Below are positions 12,339-23,699 of a stretch of 64,000 bases of DNA, piece by piece. The first letter of the stretch is position 1. Every line of letters begins with the position of its first letter. A program made the position numbers and the translations under genes. The notes beneath the pieces are model-generated. The model saw only the letters and a program-made list of their open reading frames with translations, had not been told where the DNA came from and did no database searches. Source of the DNA: Rhabdophis nuchalis (Eukaryota; Chordata; Lepidosauria; Squamata; Natricidae); the NCBI GenBank assembly GCA_039707465.1, contig CM077658.1, positions 16,283,574 to 16,347,573 on the forward strand, written 5' to 3'.

Positions 12339-12530
12339 AGGAGATCTGGAGACTATTTGGATCTGCATAGCCTTCTTTGAAGTGGGGGAGGAGGCTCTGT
12401 TTGAAGGATTGCCCAATTGGTGTTGACTCTAAAGGCAACCTTCTTTTATTTCCCTTTCCAGCTGGAAAGTTGATGCAAAGCCCATCACAAGACTGAAATT
12501 TCATAGGCCAGCATGGAAAACAGCTATGAG

Positions 12531-12555
12531 TAGGGTAGGGTAGGGTAGGGTAGAG
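12531..12555. repeat. TAGGG pentamer array
   Basis: Four TAGGG units followed by TAGAG. It lies about 80 bp from the TAGAG array at 12632 and has a similar pentamer, so the two may be remnants of one LINE-tail array. It is not the TTAGGG telomere hexamer. Confidence 0.85.
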
Positions 12556-12631
12556 TACAGTGCCAGGTCTCTGAAAGATGCCCTGATTAATCAACTTGTA
12601 AAGCGTTTCCATGCTTATTATCATGTTGACA

Positions 12632-12675
12632 TAGAGTAGAGTAGAGTAGAGTAGAGTAGAGTAGAGTAGAGTAGA
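12632..12675. repeat. TAGAG pentamer array at a LINE tail
   Basis: Nearly nine TAGAG units directly abutting, on the minus-strand reading, the 3' end of the LINE at 12676-12780. This is the expected position for a tail-seeded microsatellite. Confidence 0.92.
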
Positions 12676-12780
12676 ATATTCTTTATTGGTCAAGTGGGAT
12701 TGGACACACAAGGAATTTGTCTTTGGTGCCTAGGCTCTCAGTGTACATTAAAAAAAATACATCCATCAGGAATCATAAGA
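12676..12780 (-). mobile_element. LINE 3' end (CR1 group), same family as 23700-24230
   Basis: On the minus strand the sequence reads towards GTGTCCAATCCCACTTGACC and AATAAAGAATATTC, then the pentamer array. The same 3' block (ACTGAGAGC, then CCTTGTGTGTCCAATC) occurs on the plus strand at 24145-24200. Only the 3' untranslated part remains. The exact LINE clade cannot be fixed from this piece. Confidence 0.7.
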
Positions 12781-12879
12781 TCTATCCATTCTCTGATATA
12801 ATGACCGGAGAGAGGAATGGTTCAAGGCACCTTCTTGTGGCCTGATCATTAGTGATCCCTCTTCCAAACCACCTGGTTT

Positions 12880-13228
12880 TGATCTTCATCACTCAGTCTG
12901 GACACAATTAAACAGAATTAGGCGTGATACTGGAAGAAGCGCCTCTGTCCTTTATCAACGGGGATGGAAAGATTCCCCTTGTTGTGATTGTGATGCTGAT
13001 ATGCAATCTATTAAACGTATTGTGCAAGATTGCCCCGTGACATGTGTTCTCTGCTTCCCTAGAAAATCTGCAGGAAGCAACACCAAAGACGATCGCCTGG
13101 ATAGCTGAATTGTACATCCAGTTATGAGGCCCCGTAGATGTTTTTGTATATATAATTAGGTGGATTGTGTGTATGTGTTTACTTCTCTTCTGTCATGTTC
13201 TCATCATACACTAAATAAATAAATAAGG
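12880..13228 (+). pseudogene. LINE 3' fragment with reverse transcriptase C-terminal remnant
   Basis: Translation gives LNRIRRDTGR, then WKDSPCCDCDAD and RIVQDCP. This is the Cys-rich block seen after the reverse transcriptase in several LINE groups, where a CDCG...HI..CP motif is common. Stops follow, then an AT-rich 3' region ending in an AAAT array at 13212-13226. It is a dead fragment, and I do not assign the clade. Confidence 0.55.
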
Positions 13229-15433
13229 GGAATTATGACAAGGAGATCAGAGGCCCATTGTCCTTAAATGATGTCACTTCTCCCATATTCATTCAATTAT
13301 GAGCCTTTTTCTCTTTAAATAATGAGCAGGAGGTTTAGCTCAGTAAGCGTTGCCCAATAAGGCCATCAAGGGAGTGTTGCTTCCCTCTCTGTGACCTATT
13401 GAGAAGCAGAAATACAGACATTATCTGAGGGTTGATTATCCTCAAAATTTCCTTTTCAACAGAGAGTTATTTCCAGTCCAAATGTATCTAGCTTTGCCTC
13501 CAACCCAATGGATTGTGTTAAAGAGCCATCTGCTATCAGAAATTTTGCATCCATGAAAGTACTCACCAACCACACTCATAATAAAGGAGAATGGTTTAGA
13601 TAAAAAGAGGCTGGGAATTAGCTCTACATGCTCTGACTTTTAGCTCTCAAAAAGACCTCTATTTTTGTCAATAGTATTTCAAAGGTATATATTAGAGGGG
13701 AGGAATCTTAGCTACTTTACCGCTGTTCAAATCAGTGGGAACCACGCAACCCAAAATGAATGCAGTGCTTTAAAGAGAAACAACCAATACTTATTGTTCA
13801 TATACAGTGGACATTTTTTCCCCAGACCTCCATTTTTACCATTGTTTAGTTCCCACAGGAGGGTTATTAGTGACTTTTATGACTTTAATCACTTGCCAGA
13901 TTTGACATTGGGGAGAAAAGGAAAGCTTTCACACCTCTGCCATTTTGAAAACAATGTTCTCAGGGACTCAACGCTTGGATGCAAAGCTGATGGGGACTGG
14001 CAAAGCAGAGCTGCCCTAATTTGGGACCCTTCCCAAATCTGGGAATTTGCTGAATTCAATAAGAACTCCCAGAATTCTGAGATAGGCTGGATACGGACTG
14101 TGTGATTAGGAATACTGGGACTGAAATCAGGCCAGTTCAATGGAAACACCAGCTATGGGAGGCATCTTCACGTCATATCACTGAAGGGTTCTTCCATTAA
14201 TTTGTTTATTTATCCAGTCCTTGGGGTAGCAGGTTGACACCCCTGCTCTACATCAAGAAGAAACCTAGTTAAGGAAAAGCACATTGCTTTTTCTTCTAAA
14301 AAAATCACCAGTCCCTCAATGCAATCTTTACATATCATCAGGCTTCAACATTTGGAGAATTTCAAACTATTTTTTATCAATACCACAATGTATTGAATCT
14401 GGATTAGTTTTTACGGTTTCCTACCTATTATTCGTATATTTATGCTTCACTAGAATTTATTTCTCCACCTGGCACTGGTTGCAAACTACAAACCAATTAC
14501 TTTAGAGCAGTTAGTGGAATAAACTTTTCTGCTGTCTAAAAATGAATTGTAGATGGTGACCTTTTGATTTTAAATATAAACCTATGAATAAACCCTTCAA
14601 ATCCTGTGATATAAGGCGCTCACTTCAGAAAACCTAAAATCTGTAGCGAAGGTGTTATGCTGTTTATATTATCACAATATTCTTATTAAAAGAAGCATCA
14701 TATTCAAACAAAATACAAGAACATTTTTATTGGTTTTCTAAATAAGCTTGCAATAAGATGGTTAAAATTTGATCATAAGCTTGGAGAAAGTTCTGTTTTA
14801 TTTTTGGCAAAGTACTGTTCGTGCAAGTTTCGAGTGACTGATTGTCCAAAGAAAGACAATTCATTGTTCAGCTTCTTGGACACAAAGGTGCCATTGTCTT
14901 CAGTCTTATTCTCTTCTCATTCTAAAATATCCTATTATTTATTTTAAAGAAAACATAAATGACCATAACAATAAAATCTAGCTACTCTATAATCATGTAT
15001 TTTATACCTAGCCAAATTCCTTTCTCAACCATATGAGCTTCTTATCATCTGAATAGTTGTTAAACATAATGGCTTGTTTGTATGGTCCAAAATTGTTTCA
15101 GAAAGTTATTTCATATTTAATATTTTAACTCGTTCTCTGCTGGGATTTACAAATGTTTTAATCTTTGCAAAGCTGCCCGGAGTTGTGCTTTAAGATGGAC
15201 AGCCATACAAATCTTTAAAGTAAATAAATAAACTTGCTCCTAGGGGGTGTTTCATTTTTAGAATATTCATACTTGAGTCAAAAAAACATGAGAGCAGTCC
15301 TGCTAGATAAAAGGAGATCTGAAATGCTGGTCAACAGTTTGAGCTAAATCAATAAAAATGAAAAGTATAAATGGTTACTGGACAACAAAATTTTTGGATT
15401 AAAAATTCAAGATATATTGACTGAATATGAATG
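13229..15433. other. Non-coding AT-rich stretch
   Basis: A 146-codon plus-strand frame at 13665-14105 and its antisense partner show no recognised domain and no low-complexity explanation; I treat them as chance. The rest is AT-rich with poly-T and AAAT tracts. Confidence 0.4.
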
Positions 15434-15711
15434 CAGATAGTCCTTGACTTATGATCACAATTGAGTTCAATGTCCAATGTTTGCAAGACAGTTGTTAAGT
15501 AGGTTTTGCTGCATCCTTTCTTGCTGCAGTTGTAAAGCGAATCACTGTACATGTTAAGTTAGTACCACAGTTGTAAAGTGGATCGGGCTTCCCCATTGAC
15601 TTTGCTTGTCAGAAGGTCGTAAAAGGGGATCACATCACCCCACAATACGGCAGCTGTCATAAATAGGAGTCAATTGCCATCATCTCAGTTTTGACCATGG
15701 GGATGCTGCAA
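15434..15711 (+). mobile_element. MITE with TAGTCCTTGACTTA end, left part
   Basis: Starts ATAGTCCTTGACTTATGATC and continues through GACAGTTGTTAAGTAGG, CCCCATTGACTTTGCTTGTC and ACCATGGGGATGCTGCAA. The same sequence order occurs at 47262-47565 and in fragments at 22236 and 29185. The element is interrupted by the CR1 at 15712-16371 and resumes afterwards. No coding capacity. The superfamily is not assigned. Confidence 0.7.
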
Positions 15712-16371
15712 TCCTAGTGGACAACTATTTAAATATGAGCCAGCAGTGTGCAGCAGCTGCCAAAAAAGCCAACACAGTTCTAGGCTGCATAAACAGAGGG
15801 ATAGAATCTAGATCACGTGAAGTGTTAATGCCACTGTATAGTGCCTTGGTAAGGCCACACTTGGAATACTGCATACAGTTTTGGTCATCACGATGTAGAA
15901 AAGACGTGGAGACTCTGGAAAGAGTGCAGAGAAGAGCAACCAAGATGATTAGGGGACTGGAGACTAAAACATATGAAGAACGGTTGCAGGAGCTGGGTAT
16001 GTCTAGTTTGATGAAGAGAAGGACCAGGGGAGACATGATAGCAGTGTTCCGATATCTCAGAGGGTGCCACAAAGAAGAGGGAGTCAAACTATTCTCCAAG
16101 GCACCTGAGGGCAGGACAAGAAGCAATGGGTGGAAACTAATCAAGGAGAGAAGCAACTTAGAACTAAGGAGACATTTCTTGACAGTTAGAACAATTAACC
16201 TCTGGAACAACTTGCCTCCAGAAGTTGTGAATGCCCCAACCCTGGAAGTCTTTAAAAAGATGTTAGATAGCCATTTGTCTGAAATGGTATAAGGTTCCTG
16301 CCCACGCAGGGGGTTGGACTAGAAGACCTACAAGGTCCCTTCCAACTCTGCTATTGTATTATTGTATTATT
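15712..16371 (+). mobile_element. CR1 LINE, 3' portion inserted in a MITE
   Basis: A 5'-truncated CR1 comprising the C-terminal coding part, the 3' untranslated region (GGTTGGACTAGAAGACC) and a short (TATTAT/TATTG) tail. It sits inside the MITE that ends before 15711 and restarts at 16372. The MITE consensus there, inferred from the copy at 22.2 kb, reads GCTGCAACGGTCGTAA. Confidence 0.9.
15717..16292 (+). pseudogene. CR1 reverse transcriptase C-terminal region, 191 codons open
   Basis: The frame is uninterrupted for 191 codons and matches the region after the CR1 reverse transcriptase palm: [18 protein letters not shown], then [68 protein letters not shown] and [17 protein letters not shown]. 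All are signatures of chicken-type CR1. The YADD catalytic box and the endonuclease lie upstream in a full element and are absent, so it is a truncated fragment and not a functional enzyme. The ATG at 15717 falls at the truncation point and is a chance start. The intact frame suggests a fairly young insertion. Confidence 0.9.
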
Positions 16372-16410
16372 AACGTTCGTAAGTGTGAAAAACGGTCATA
16401 ATTCACAGAT
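16372..16410 (+). mobile_element. MITE, right part after the CR1 insertion
   Basis: Continues the element at 15434 with AACGTTCGTAAGTGTGAAAA and ACGGTCATAATTCAC. It matches the order in the 22236-22330 fragment (GGTCGTAAAGGTTGAAAAA). Confidence 0.65.
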
Positions 16411-16427
16411 AAACCACCAAGTAGCCT

Positions 16428-16632
16428 CAAGAGCTCTCAGGGAGAGTGCTAACAACCAGATGACTGCAAAGAAATATGATCCTCCCATCCTATCAGAACT
16501 AATCCTACCCCCACCCCCACCATCCTGCCCGAAGCTTCTTGGATGAGAAGCAAAATGTCTTTTTCTTCTTCTTCCTCTAGGAAAAAAACCAGTCTAGCTG
16601 CCTTTTGAAAAAGCATCTTTGAGACATCTGAA
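16428..16632 (+). repeat. Foldback-type interspersed repeat, copy 1
   Basis: Contains GTGCTAACAACCAGATGACTGCAA, GAAGCTTCTTGGATGAGAAG and CTTTTGAAAAAGCATCTTTGAG. The same blocks occur at 28276-28575 and 53194-53620 in the other orientation. The AAGCTTCTTGGATGAGAAGC motif is widespread in vertebrate genomes and may derive from a Penelope-like element, but I cannot confirm the class. Confidence 0.6.
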
Positions 16633-16639
16633 AGGAAGG

Positions 16640-19027
16640 TTGAGGAAGGATGGATTAAGGGACATGTCCAAGGGCATGTAGGTTGTAGAATTAACCCCAT
16701 CTAAGATGTATCATCAGATCACACTTTGTCCCTTCTTACAAGTGGATTTCCCTTATTTACCATTCTAAGGGGAAATTTAGGGGTGTTTGGCATTTATAAC
16801 CCAGACGTTTGTCATTTTTATTGCTGTGGGTCAACCATTTCTGAAGATAACCAGACTAGTAGGTTGTGTTATAAGGGCGTTTAACTTTAGTATCTTTATT
16901 TGAACGTGTTATGAACTCTTCTGACACCATTCAGCTAGCGTGGCATTAGTAGGTTAATGCAAATTTCCTATTTTTATGTAGATCAGTTAAAAGTAAATTA
17001 ATTAGACGACAACAAAAAAAGAGGAAAAATGTGTAAATAAAGTGAAGGCTTAGTTATACGGACAATTTCACAGCCAGCTCAGAACACTTTTTTAAAACAT
17101 AAGATTACCACTAAAATGGTTATACTCAAGATCAGGAAAGATAAACCCTTTTTTGATTAAAAAATACAACAGAAGAGTAATTTGATTATAGATATAATCA
17201 GATAGTACATTCTGGAGGAGAACAATGCCTGAAACTACATAACTTGCTGCCTGCATAACTGAGATTTGCACATTTAAAATGATAAATTTAAGGCTATCAA
17301 TACTAAATCAATTCCAGGAAGAGCAGATAAAACTGGAATAATTCATCATATCACTATATTGAAAACACAAAGAGGACACAGAGGTAATGGAATGCTTTGA
17401 CTTTAATTTGGTTTTAGGTTTTTCAAGGACAATTCTCCCTGCAAGAGTTTAACATATGCATTTTTTTTTAAAAAAAAATCATCCTTCAGCACATCTGATC
17501 CAAATATACTAATGATTTTTATTGGTCAGATCTTGAAAGCAAGGTTTATTTTAATGGGGTAGGCATTAATTAACCCAACATGTACTATCTTTCAGCGTAT
17601 CTGGCCAAGAACTTTCATTTACTCGTGTTTATTGTGAAATGTTTGCATTCCCAACATTGGAAGCCCACACACAGATTATTTCATACTTCTCCTCAGAGCA
17701 CTTTACAAAAGTTAAAAGAAGTTATTGTTTTTGATTAATGCATTAAGAAAAGCCCTGAAACCAGATGCTCAGAAGAAATGCATTCTTCATTAAAACGTCG
17801 AAACGGCATTCATATGAAAATGAAGTGCTTAAACAGAAGTTAGGCAGGCCAGCTTTTCATTGTTTCTTAGGTATCCCACAAAGAATTAACTTTGTCCATT
17901 TTGGCACATAACTCAACAGGAGACTTTAAAAAAAAACACTTCACCAACATATTTAATTGTAACAATTATAGATATAGATATATATATATTTAAAAAACAC
18001 GCCTAAAATCTCACAGTAGATAAACAGATATGTGGGATAGCGTGTTACAGATGGGAATTCTAAAGTGGTGGTTGTCATCTTTTGATTAAGAAAAGGAAAT
18101 GATTTCACTAAAAAGACATTCCCTCTTGTGTTGTTTTCTTTTAACCGAGTTTGTACTTTCCACTGAACTGGACATATTTATTGAGTCTCATAAGTTACTT
18201 CACAGTTACCAACATCACTGTAATCTCAACAAACTATCTTTTTTCTTGCCAATTATCTAAATATCATAACTATAAAATATCTTAAAACATTCTCTGTAGT
18301 GTAAACATCTTAGCTACAAAGTCTTAAGTGTAAACAGAACGATGCATCAGAATGATTTTAAGCGAAGTTGTAAAAAAAAAACTGCTCTTAAAAACTAAAC
18401 AAAAAATGTAAAGCTTCCATCTGGTTTATGATTTTTCCACTGCAGAAATGCTGCTGTGTGCCAGTTTAGTGAACCATAGCTTACTAAAAAGATTGCCGAG
18501 GTCACGAAGAAACAAAGAGCAAGACTTTTAACGGTTACAGTTTTCTCTCTTTTATTTCTCACACATCGTTCTGATATGGCTCGAATAGAATTAATACTAC
18601 AGCATAGAAAACCCAGATAGACAAAACTTAGTGTGTGTGTGTAGATATATATATATGCACAATCTGTTTAAAAGGGGACCATTTGCACAAATATTAATAT
18701 TTTGCAAGAAGTGTCATTTAAGTAATTATGGTCAATTCCTTTGCAGCATCTAAGTGTGTTGTTATCACCCCAACTGAAATGAATTTATGCCTTCTTTACA
18801 ATCTGTACGCACATAGTTAAATATAGATAGTAAACTGCAGATGGGAGGGAGACAACTTTGAAGCTTCTTTGTGGAAGTCTTTGGATAAGTTTTAAAGGAG
18901 TATTAATTTGGAATTCCAGGGGAACGGTTTTACCTATTCCATAAACCCATAGAAGGGAAGAGCTGGTGGCATGGCTTTATCATATCAATCTGTTATTAGG
19001 GAGGGATGGGATCCCTTTTTGTTCTCT
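16640..19027. other. Repeat-poor AT-rich block
   Basis: About 2.4 kb with no recognised transposable element, unusual for this window. It holds only a few short A/T and TATA runs (near 17461-17478, 17968-17992 and 18640-18656). No frame of note. Such gaps can mark conserved regulatory DNA or an untranslated exon; neither can be shown here. Confidence 0.5.
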
Positions 19028-19029
19028 CA

Positions 19030-19340
19030 AGTTTCTTCTTAAAAACTTCCAGTGATGGAGCCATCCACAACTTCTGAAGGAGAGCCATTCCACTGGTTGA
19101 TTGTTCTCACTGTTAACTCAAGGTTTCTTCTCTCCTTGATTAGTTTCCATTTCTTGTTTTACCTTCCGGTGCTTTGGAGAATAGATTGCCCCTCTTTTCT
19201 TTGTGGCAGCCCCTTAAATATTGGAGCACTGCTATCATGTCACCCCTAGTCCTTTTTTTCAGTAGACTAGACATGCCCAATTCCTTCAACTGTTCTTCCA
19301 GTGTTTTCCATCTCTGCTCAGGTCATCTGCTCACCTCTTT
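19030..19340 (-). mobile_element. CR1 LINE fragment, degraded
   Basis: Minus-strand CR1 C-terminal region. On the plus strand it shows CTTCCAGTGATGGAGCCATC, CTCCTTGATTAGTTTCCAT and ACTGCTATCATGTCACCCC, which correspond to the coding blocks of the copy at 15.7 kb in reverse. The 3' tail is missing and several frame breaks are present. Confidence 0.8.
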
Positions 19341-19459
19341 ATTGTTTTACTAATGGAGTTATTTGCAGGATTTCTTTGCCAGGGTAGCAATTCCAGTTTG
19401 TGAGTATGGGTTGAGTTGTAATTTACAATTCTTCCTTCCACAATATTCATATTTGTGAG

Positions 19460-19820
19460 CAGTGGTGGGATTTAGCCAGTTCGCACCTATTTGTGAGAAC
19501 CGGTTGTTCACTTTCTAAGCAGTTTGGAGAACTGGTTGTTAGAAGAAATCTCCTTTTGTTTTTTCTAAAGGGCTAATCCTGTAAGGAAGGCAGGAAGGAA
19601 ACATTCTGGTGTAGTTTCTAGCCTCAACTTTATTGCCCTCCTTACAGAAACTGCCTCTCCGGTTAACCCTCATAGTAACAGCTAAGGCGAAGCGCCCATC
19701 GATGTGAGTGACACTGATTTGGCCACACACACATCCAGGCACATGACCATCGAGCCCCGCCTACCCAGCTAGTCATTAGGGCAGAGAACCAGTTGTTAAA
19801 TGATTTGAATCCCACCACTG
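19460..19820. mobile_element. hAT-like MITE, family A, long form
   Basis: A 361-bp element with left end CAGTGGTGGGATTTAGCC and right end GATTTGAATCCCACCACTG. The first 14 bases pair with the last 14 apart from one change. The flanks TTTGTGAG (19452-19459) and CTTACGAG (19821-19828) agree at 5 of 8 positions, a decayed 8-bp duplication. The copy at 37471-37607 has the same ends but lacks about 220 bp of interior. No transposase. Confidence 0.72.
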
Positions 19821-20416
19821 CTTACGAGTTTCTTTGCATGTATTGGTGGGGGCGGGGGGAGGAATGGCTAGAATTATTCTTGTGCACAGAATCTTTGTGG
19901 ATATGGGCAAAAAGTCATTTTAACAAGGGCTTTTTCTCACACGCTTACTCCACTACTTTATTTATGCTGCCATTGGATCATTTTGTGAGGGACATCCCTC
20001 ATTTAGTTTTTAACTAAGTCAAAAATACAGGGTCGTCCATCCCCGTCCGTCCCCTCCCTCTTTTGAAAACTGCCAGGAAATTAAAACGTTCATATAAGCA
20101 AAGCCAGAGAACTTTCAGATCACTTTTTTATGCCCGCAAAGGATGTATGTCTTATGGATGGTTTGTTATTTCAATAAAATAAATTATCCAATACAGCCTT
20201 TTCTAAATAAAAATTGAATAAGGGAGAAATTGAACGGACATCCATTTTGTTTGGGTCCTTAAAGATCTGAGCTTCAATCTCTATGCACTGAAAGGCAGCA
20301 ATAATGAAAAGCTGGCAATAAATGTTTATAAATGATAAATTAGAATTCCCAACTCTCTTTTTTTTCTGAGGGGTTTTCTTGTTTAATGGACAATTTTTTT
20401 AAAGCATTAAATTGAA

Positions 20417-20885
20417 TATAGAATAACAGAGTTGGAAGGGACCTTGGAGGTCTTCTAGTCCAACCCCTTGCCCAGGCAGGAAACCCTACACCACTCCAAA
20501 CAAATGGATATCCAACATCTTAAAAACATCCAGTGTTGGAGCATTCACAACTTCTGGAGGCAAGTTGTTCCACTGATTAATTGTTCTAACTATTAGGAAA
20601 TTTATCCTCGGTTCTAAGTTGCTTCTCTCCTTGATTAGTTTCCACCCATTGCTTCTTGTCCTGCCCTCAGGGGCTTTGGAGAATAGCTTGACTCCCTCTT
20701 CTTTGTGGCAGCCCCTGAGATGTTGAAACACTGCTATCATGTCTCCCCTGGTCCTTCTTTTCATTAAACTAGATATACCCAGTTCCTGCAACTATTCTTC
20801 ATATGTTTTAGCCGCCAGTCCCCTAATCCTCTTTGTTGCTCCTCTCTGCACTCTTTCCAGAGTCTCCACATCTTTTTTACTTCAA
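20417..20885 (-). mobile_element. CR1 LINE 3' portion
   Basis: Minus-strand copy. Its 3' end lies at the low coordinate (GAATAACAGAGTTGGAAGGG) and its coding part extends to about 20885. A 101-codon open piece at 20486-20791 contains [16 protein letters not shown] and [16 protein letters not shown], with a small deletion near the end relative to the 15.7-kb copy. It is 5' truncated and has no catalytic palm. Confidence 0.9.
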
Positions 20886-21336
20886 GGCCTGGTAGAGATG
20901 AGTAAGAATGTTGTGCTTTTGTTACGGACATCTTAAAGTTTCCAAACTTTTTCAGACAAAGGGAAAATCCATCTATCCATCCATCTAATGCATATACATA
21001 TAGTTCATGCCTAATATACATACATAAACACCAGTAATGCCATCTGAAAACCATCTGGAAATCAGCATTCATTTGTCTTGCTGTCCAGGCCAACATTAAC
21101 ATTTACTCCGAGCATTTACTAGTAGACTAAACGTCACAAAAGAGGGAGGCATTTTAAATCAAAAGGGAAAGATGATATGAAAAAAATAATCTTGTAGGGT
21201 TTCTCTCTTTGATTACACTTTTTTTTCTTAAGAAGTAAGATTAAAAATACTCCTCAGAGGCTAACTCTCTCTTCCTTCAGCCCTTTGCCCCAGCATTGAA
21301 TATAACAGCCCCAGAAAATTAATTCTGTATTTCTGT

Positions 21337-21683
21337 AAAGGTTCCCCTCACACATCTGTGCTAGTTGTTCCCGACTCTAGGGGGCAGTGCTCATATCCGT
21401 TTCAAAGCCGAAGAGCCAGCACTGTCTGAATATGTTTCCATGGTCGTGTGGCCAGCATGACTAAACACCGAAAGCGCACAGAACGCTGTTACCTTCCCAC
21501 CAAAGGTGGTTCCTGTTTTTCTACTTGCATATTTAACGTGTTTTTGAACTGCTAGGTTGGCAGAAGCTGGGACAAGTAAAGGGAAATCACTCCATTACGT
21601 GGCATTAGGGATTCGAACTGCCGAACTGCCAACCTTTTTGATCGACAAGCTCAGTGTCTTAGCCGCTGAGCTACTGCATCCCT
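21337..21683 (-). mobile_element. Sauria SINE, near full length
   Basis: The plus strand begins with the reverse of the tail (GGTTCCCCTCACACATCTGT) and ends with the reverse of the tRNA-like head (GAGCTACTGCATCCC). TTTCTGT occurs at 21330-21336 and 21684-21690, a possible 7-bp target duplication. Confidence 0.9.
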
Positions 21684-21719
21684 TTTCTGTTATTAAGCAG
21701 GTCTAAAAAACCTTCCCAG

Positions 21720-21932
21720 CAGAGGTGGATTGCTAATTGTTTTACTACTGGTTTGGGTGTGCTCCTTTGCACACTTGCATGCGTGAGTGACGCTTCTGCG
21801 CAGGAGCATCTGGGTGGGTGGGCGGAGCATCTGGGTGGGCAGGCGGAGCATCTGGGTGGGTGGGCGGAGTCTCCCGCCCCCACTACTACCAGTTCGCCCA
21901 TTCCAGGCCGAACCGGCAGCAACCCACCCTTG
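21720..21932. mobile_element. hAT-like MITE, family C, with internal minisatellite
   Basis: 213 bp, with left end CAGAGGTGGATTGCT and right end AGCAACCCACCCTTG as imperfect inverted repeats. The flanks CTTCCCAG (21712-21719) and CTTTCTAG (21933-21940) match at 6 of 8 positions, both differences being C/T. The interior has three 21-bp units GGAGCATCTGGGTGGGTGGG+C at 21803-21865. Confidence 0.75.
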
Positions 21933-22235
21933 CTTTCTAGAGATTTGGGTCGCATGTTATTAGCACAATACACAGTACCATTTTCTTACCTGGGACATAT
22001 AGAATCTCTGATCTTAGTAGTCTGTATACACGGATGCAGAGACGAGGTTTCACCTACAGAATCCCAGTTCAGACCAGAGTTGAATGCAGGCTGCTTAATC
22101 ACTCCGTCTCAACGTTCCCATCTGTGAAAACAGAATAATTACTAATTGGATTAAAGCGGGGAAGACTTAGGTTAACAGTTAAGCAGTTAGTAGCTGGAGG
22201 TTTCTAATGCCTACTACTTGGTTAGATCTGGTTGT

Positions 22236-22332
22236 GGGAATGCTGCAACGGTCGTAAAGGTTGAAAAAGTTTAAGTCATTTTTTTTCAGTACCGTTGTAA
22301 TTTTGAACGGTCTCTAAACGAACTGGATTAAC
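22236..22332 (+). mobile_element. MITE 3' fragment, same family as 15434
   Basis: Reads AATGCTGCAACGGTCGTAA, a central T-rich part, then GTACCGTTGTAATTTTGAAC and TCTCTAAACGAACTG. It provides the right half of the family whose left half is seen at 15434 and 47262. Confidence 0.65.
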
Positions 22333-22825
22333 TCTGTTGGGATAAAAGAGAATGCAAAGGAAAGTTATTATTCTTTTCCACAGCAGCCTTAGATTAATAA
22401 GAGGGCTTTAAAAAAAAAAAAAAGATGTTCCTCCATGTAATTTTTGCTTCTGCACTTCAAATACATAAGAACGTGAACAATCCAGTTCCCACACTGTTTG
22501 CTCCCACAGAGTAACCGGATGGTACGCTGTTGTAGCACCAATTAGCTTCAGAAAAGGCAGAAGCAGTACTTCAATTGGAAATTTTGCAATGCTAGATGTA
22601 CCTCCTTTGAGTTGAGTTCAGCGCAACCCCCAAATCTTTACTTGCAGCCAAATGAACTTCTTTTTAAAATTCATCATATAGTAGGTGAACTTTTTTTCTT
22701 CTTTGTAATTTATTTAACTCAGATGTGTCTTGCATTGAAATCTGCAGTTCATAATCTTCGTTAATTATAGGAGACATTCCATTCAAAGGACAAAATGAAA
22801 AGCGTTGATGGAAGAGATAAATTCC
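22333..22825. other. Non-coding stretch
   Basis: No recognised element or domain-bearing frame. A poly-A run occurs near 22409-22422. Confidence 0.4.
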
Positions 22826-22929
22826 CTCCCTCCCTCTCTTTCTCTCTCTCTCTTTCTCCTTCTCTCTCTCTCCACACATATATACACAAATATACACATG
22901 CATATCCATAAATATGTATATATAGAGAT

Positions 22930-23036
<107 letters not shown>

Positions 23037-23699
23037 TATATAGAAGTTCCCAATTTGTGCTGGGTTTGTTCTTTTTTATGAGTTATGTGCTATTGTTTGC
23101 CCTCCTAATTGGATGACTAACTATCCAACATTTCAGAAATGTTAAATTGTGTATTCAACTTGTCATTCATCCTGCCCTTTGTAGGGCATTGGATAGCTAC
23201 TGAGTGCATCCAATCCGAGGAGCCGCACGCAATCCGTGCAGCCAATCACAAGAGAAGGAACTGTAATCATGCAGGCAAAATCAAGTGGTATTCATCGGAG
23301 AAAATCTGCAAATGATTCTGGAATGACATTTCTGTGATCCTTTTCCAGCTATGTTGCCAAAGAGAAGAAACACAATATTGAAATGTTTCCTATCAAATAT
23401 TGATTCCTCCGTATCATCATGTGAAGAAGTGAAATTCTCTCCCTTTCCTAAGATGTGCAGAAGAGGGGATTTTAGCAGTTTTACACTCCTGCTCAGCATC
23501 TCCACTCTGCCAAAGGAAATTATATTCTAATATAACTTGGCGTCTCTGGTGCTTTCCATTGTCTCCGAATTGACAACCAGGTTGGGAAATAATTTGTGGC
23601 AGGGACTCTATGTCTTTTTTTGCATTTGGCCACCCTAAATTCAGATACAACAGGCCCGATTCTGTATTTTATCCATACATGCAGCTGACTTAACTGATT

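Noticed and set aside
12531..12555. Possible interstitial telomere repeat (TAGGG)
   Set aside because: The unit is five bases, not the TTAGGG hexamer, and it lies beside another pentamer array of a LINE tail.
13328..13400. tRNA-like TTTAGCTCAGT motif
   Set aside because: No B-box at the right distance and no cloverleaf could be drawn; a chance A-box-like word.
13665..14105. 146-codon plus-strand frame
   Set aside because: No recognisable domain; the antisense strand is also open over much of it, which suggests a chance low-stop region.
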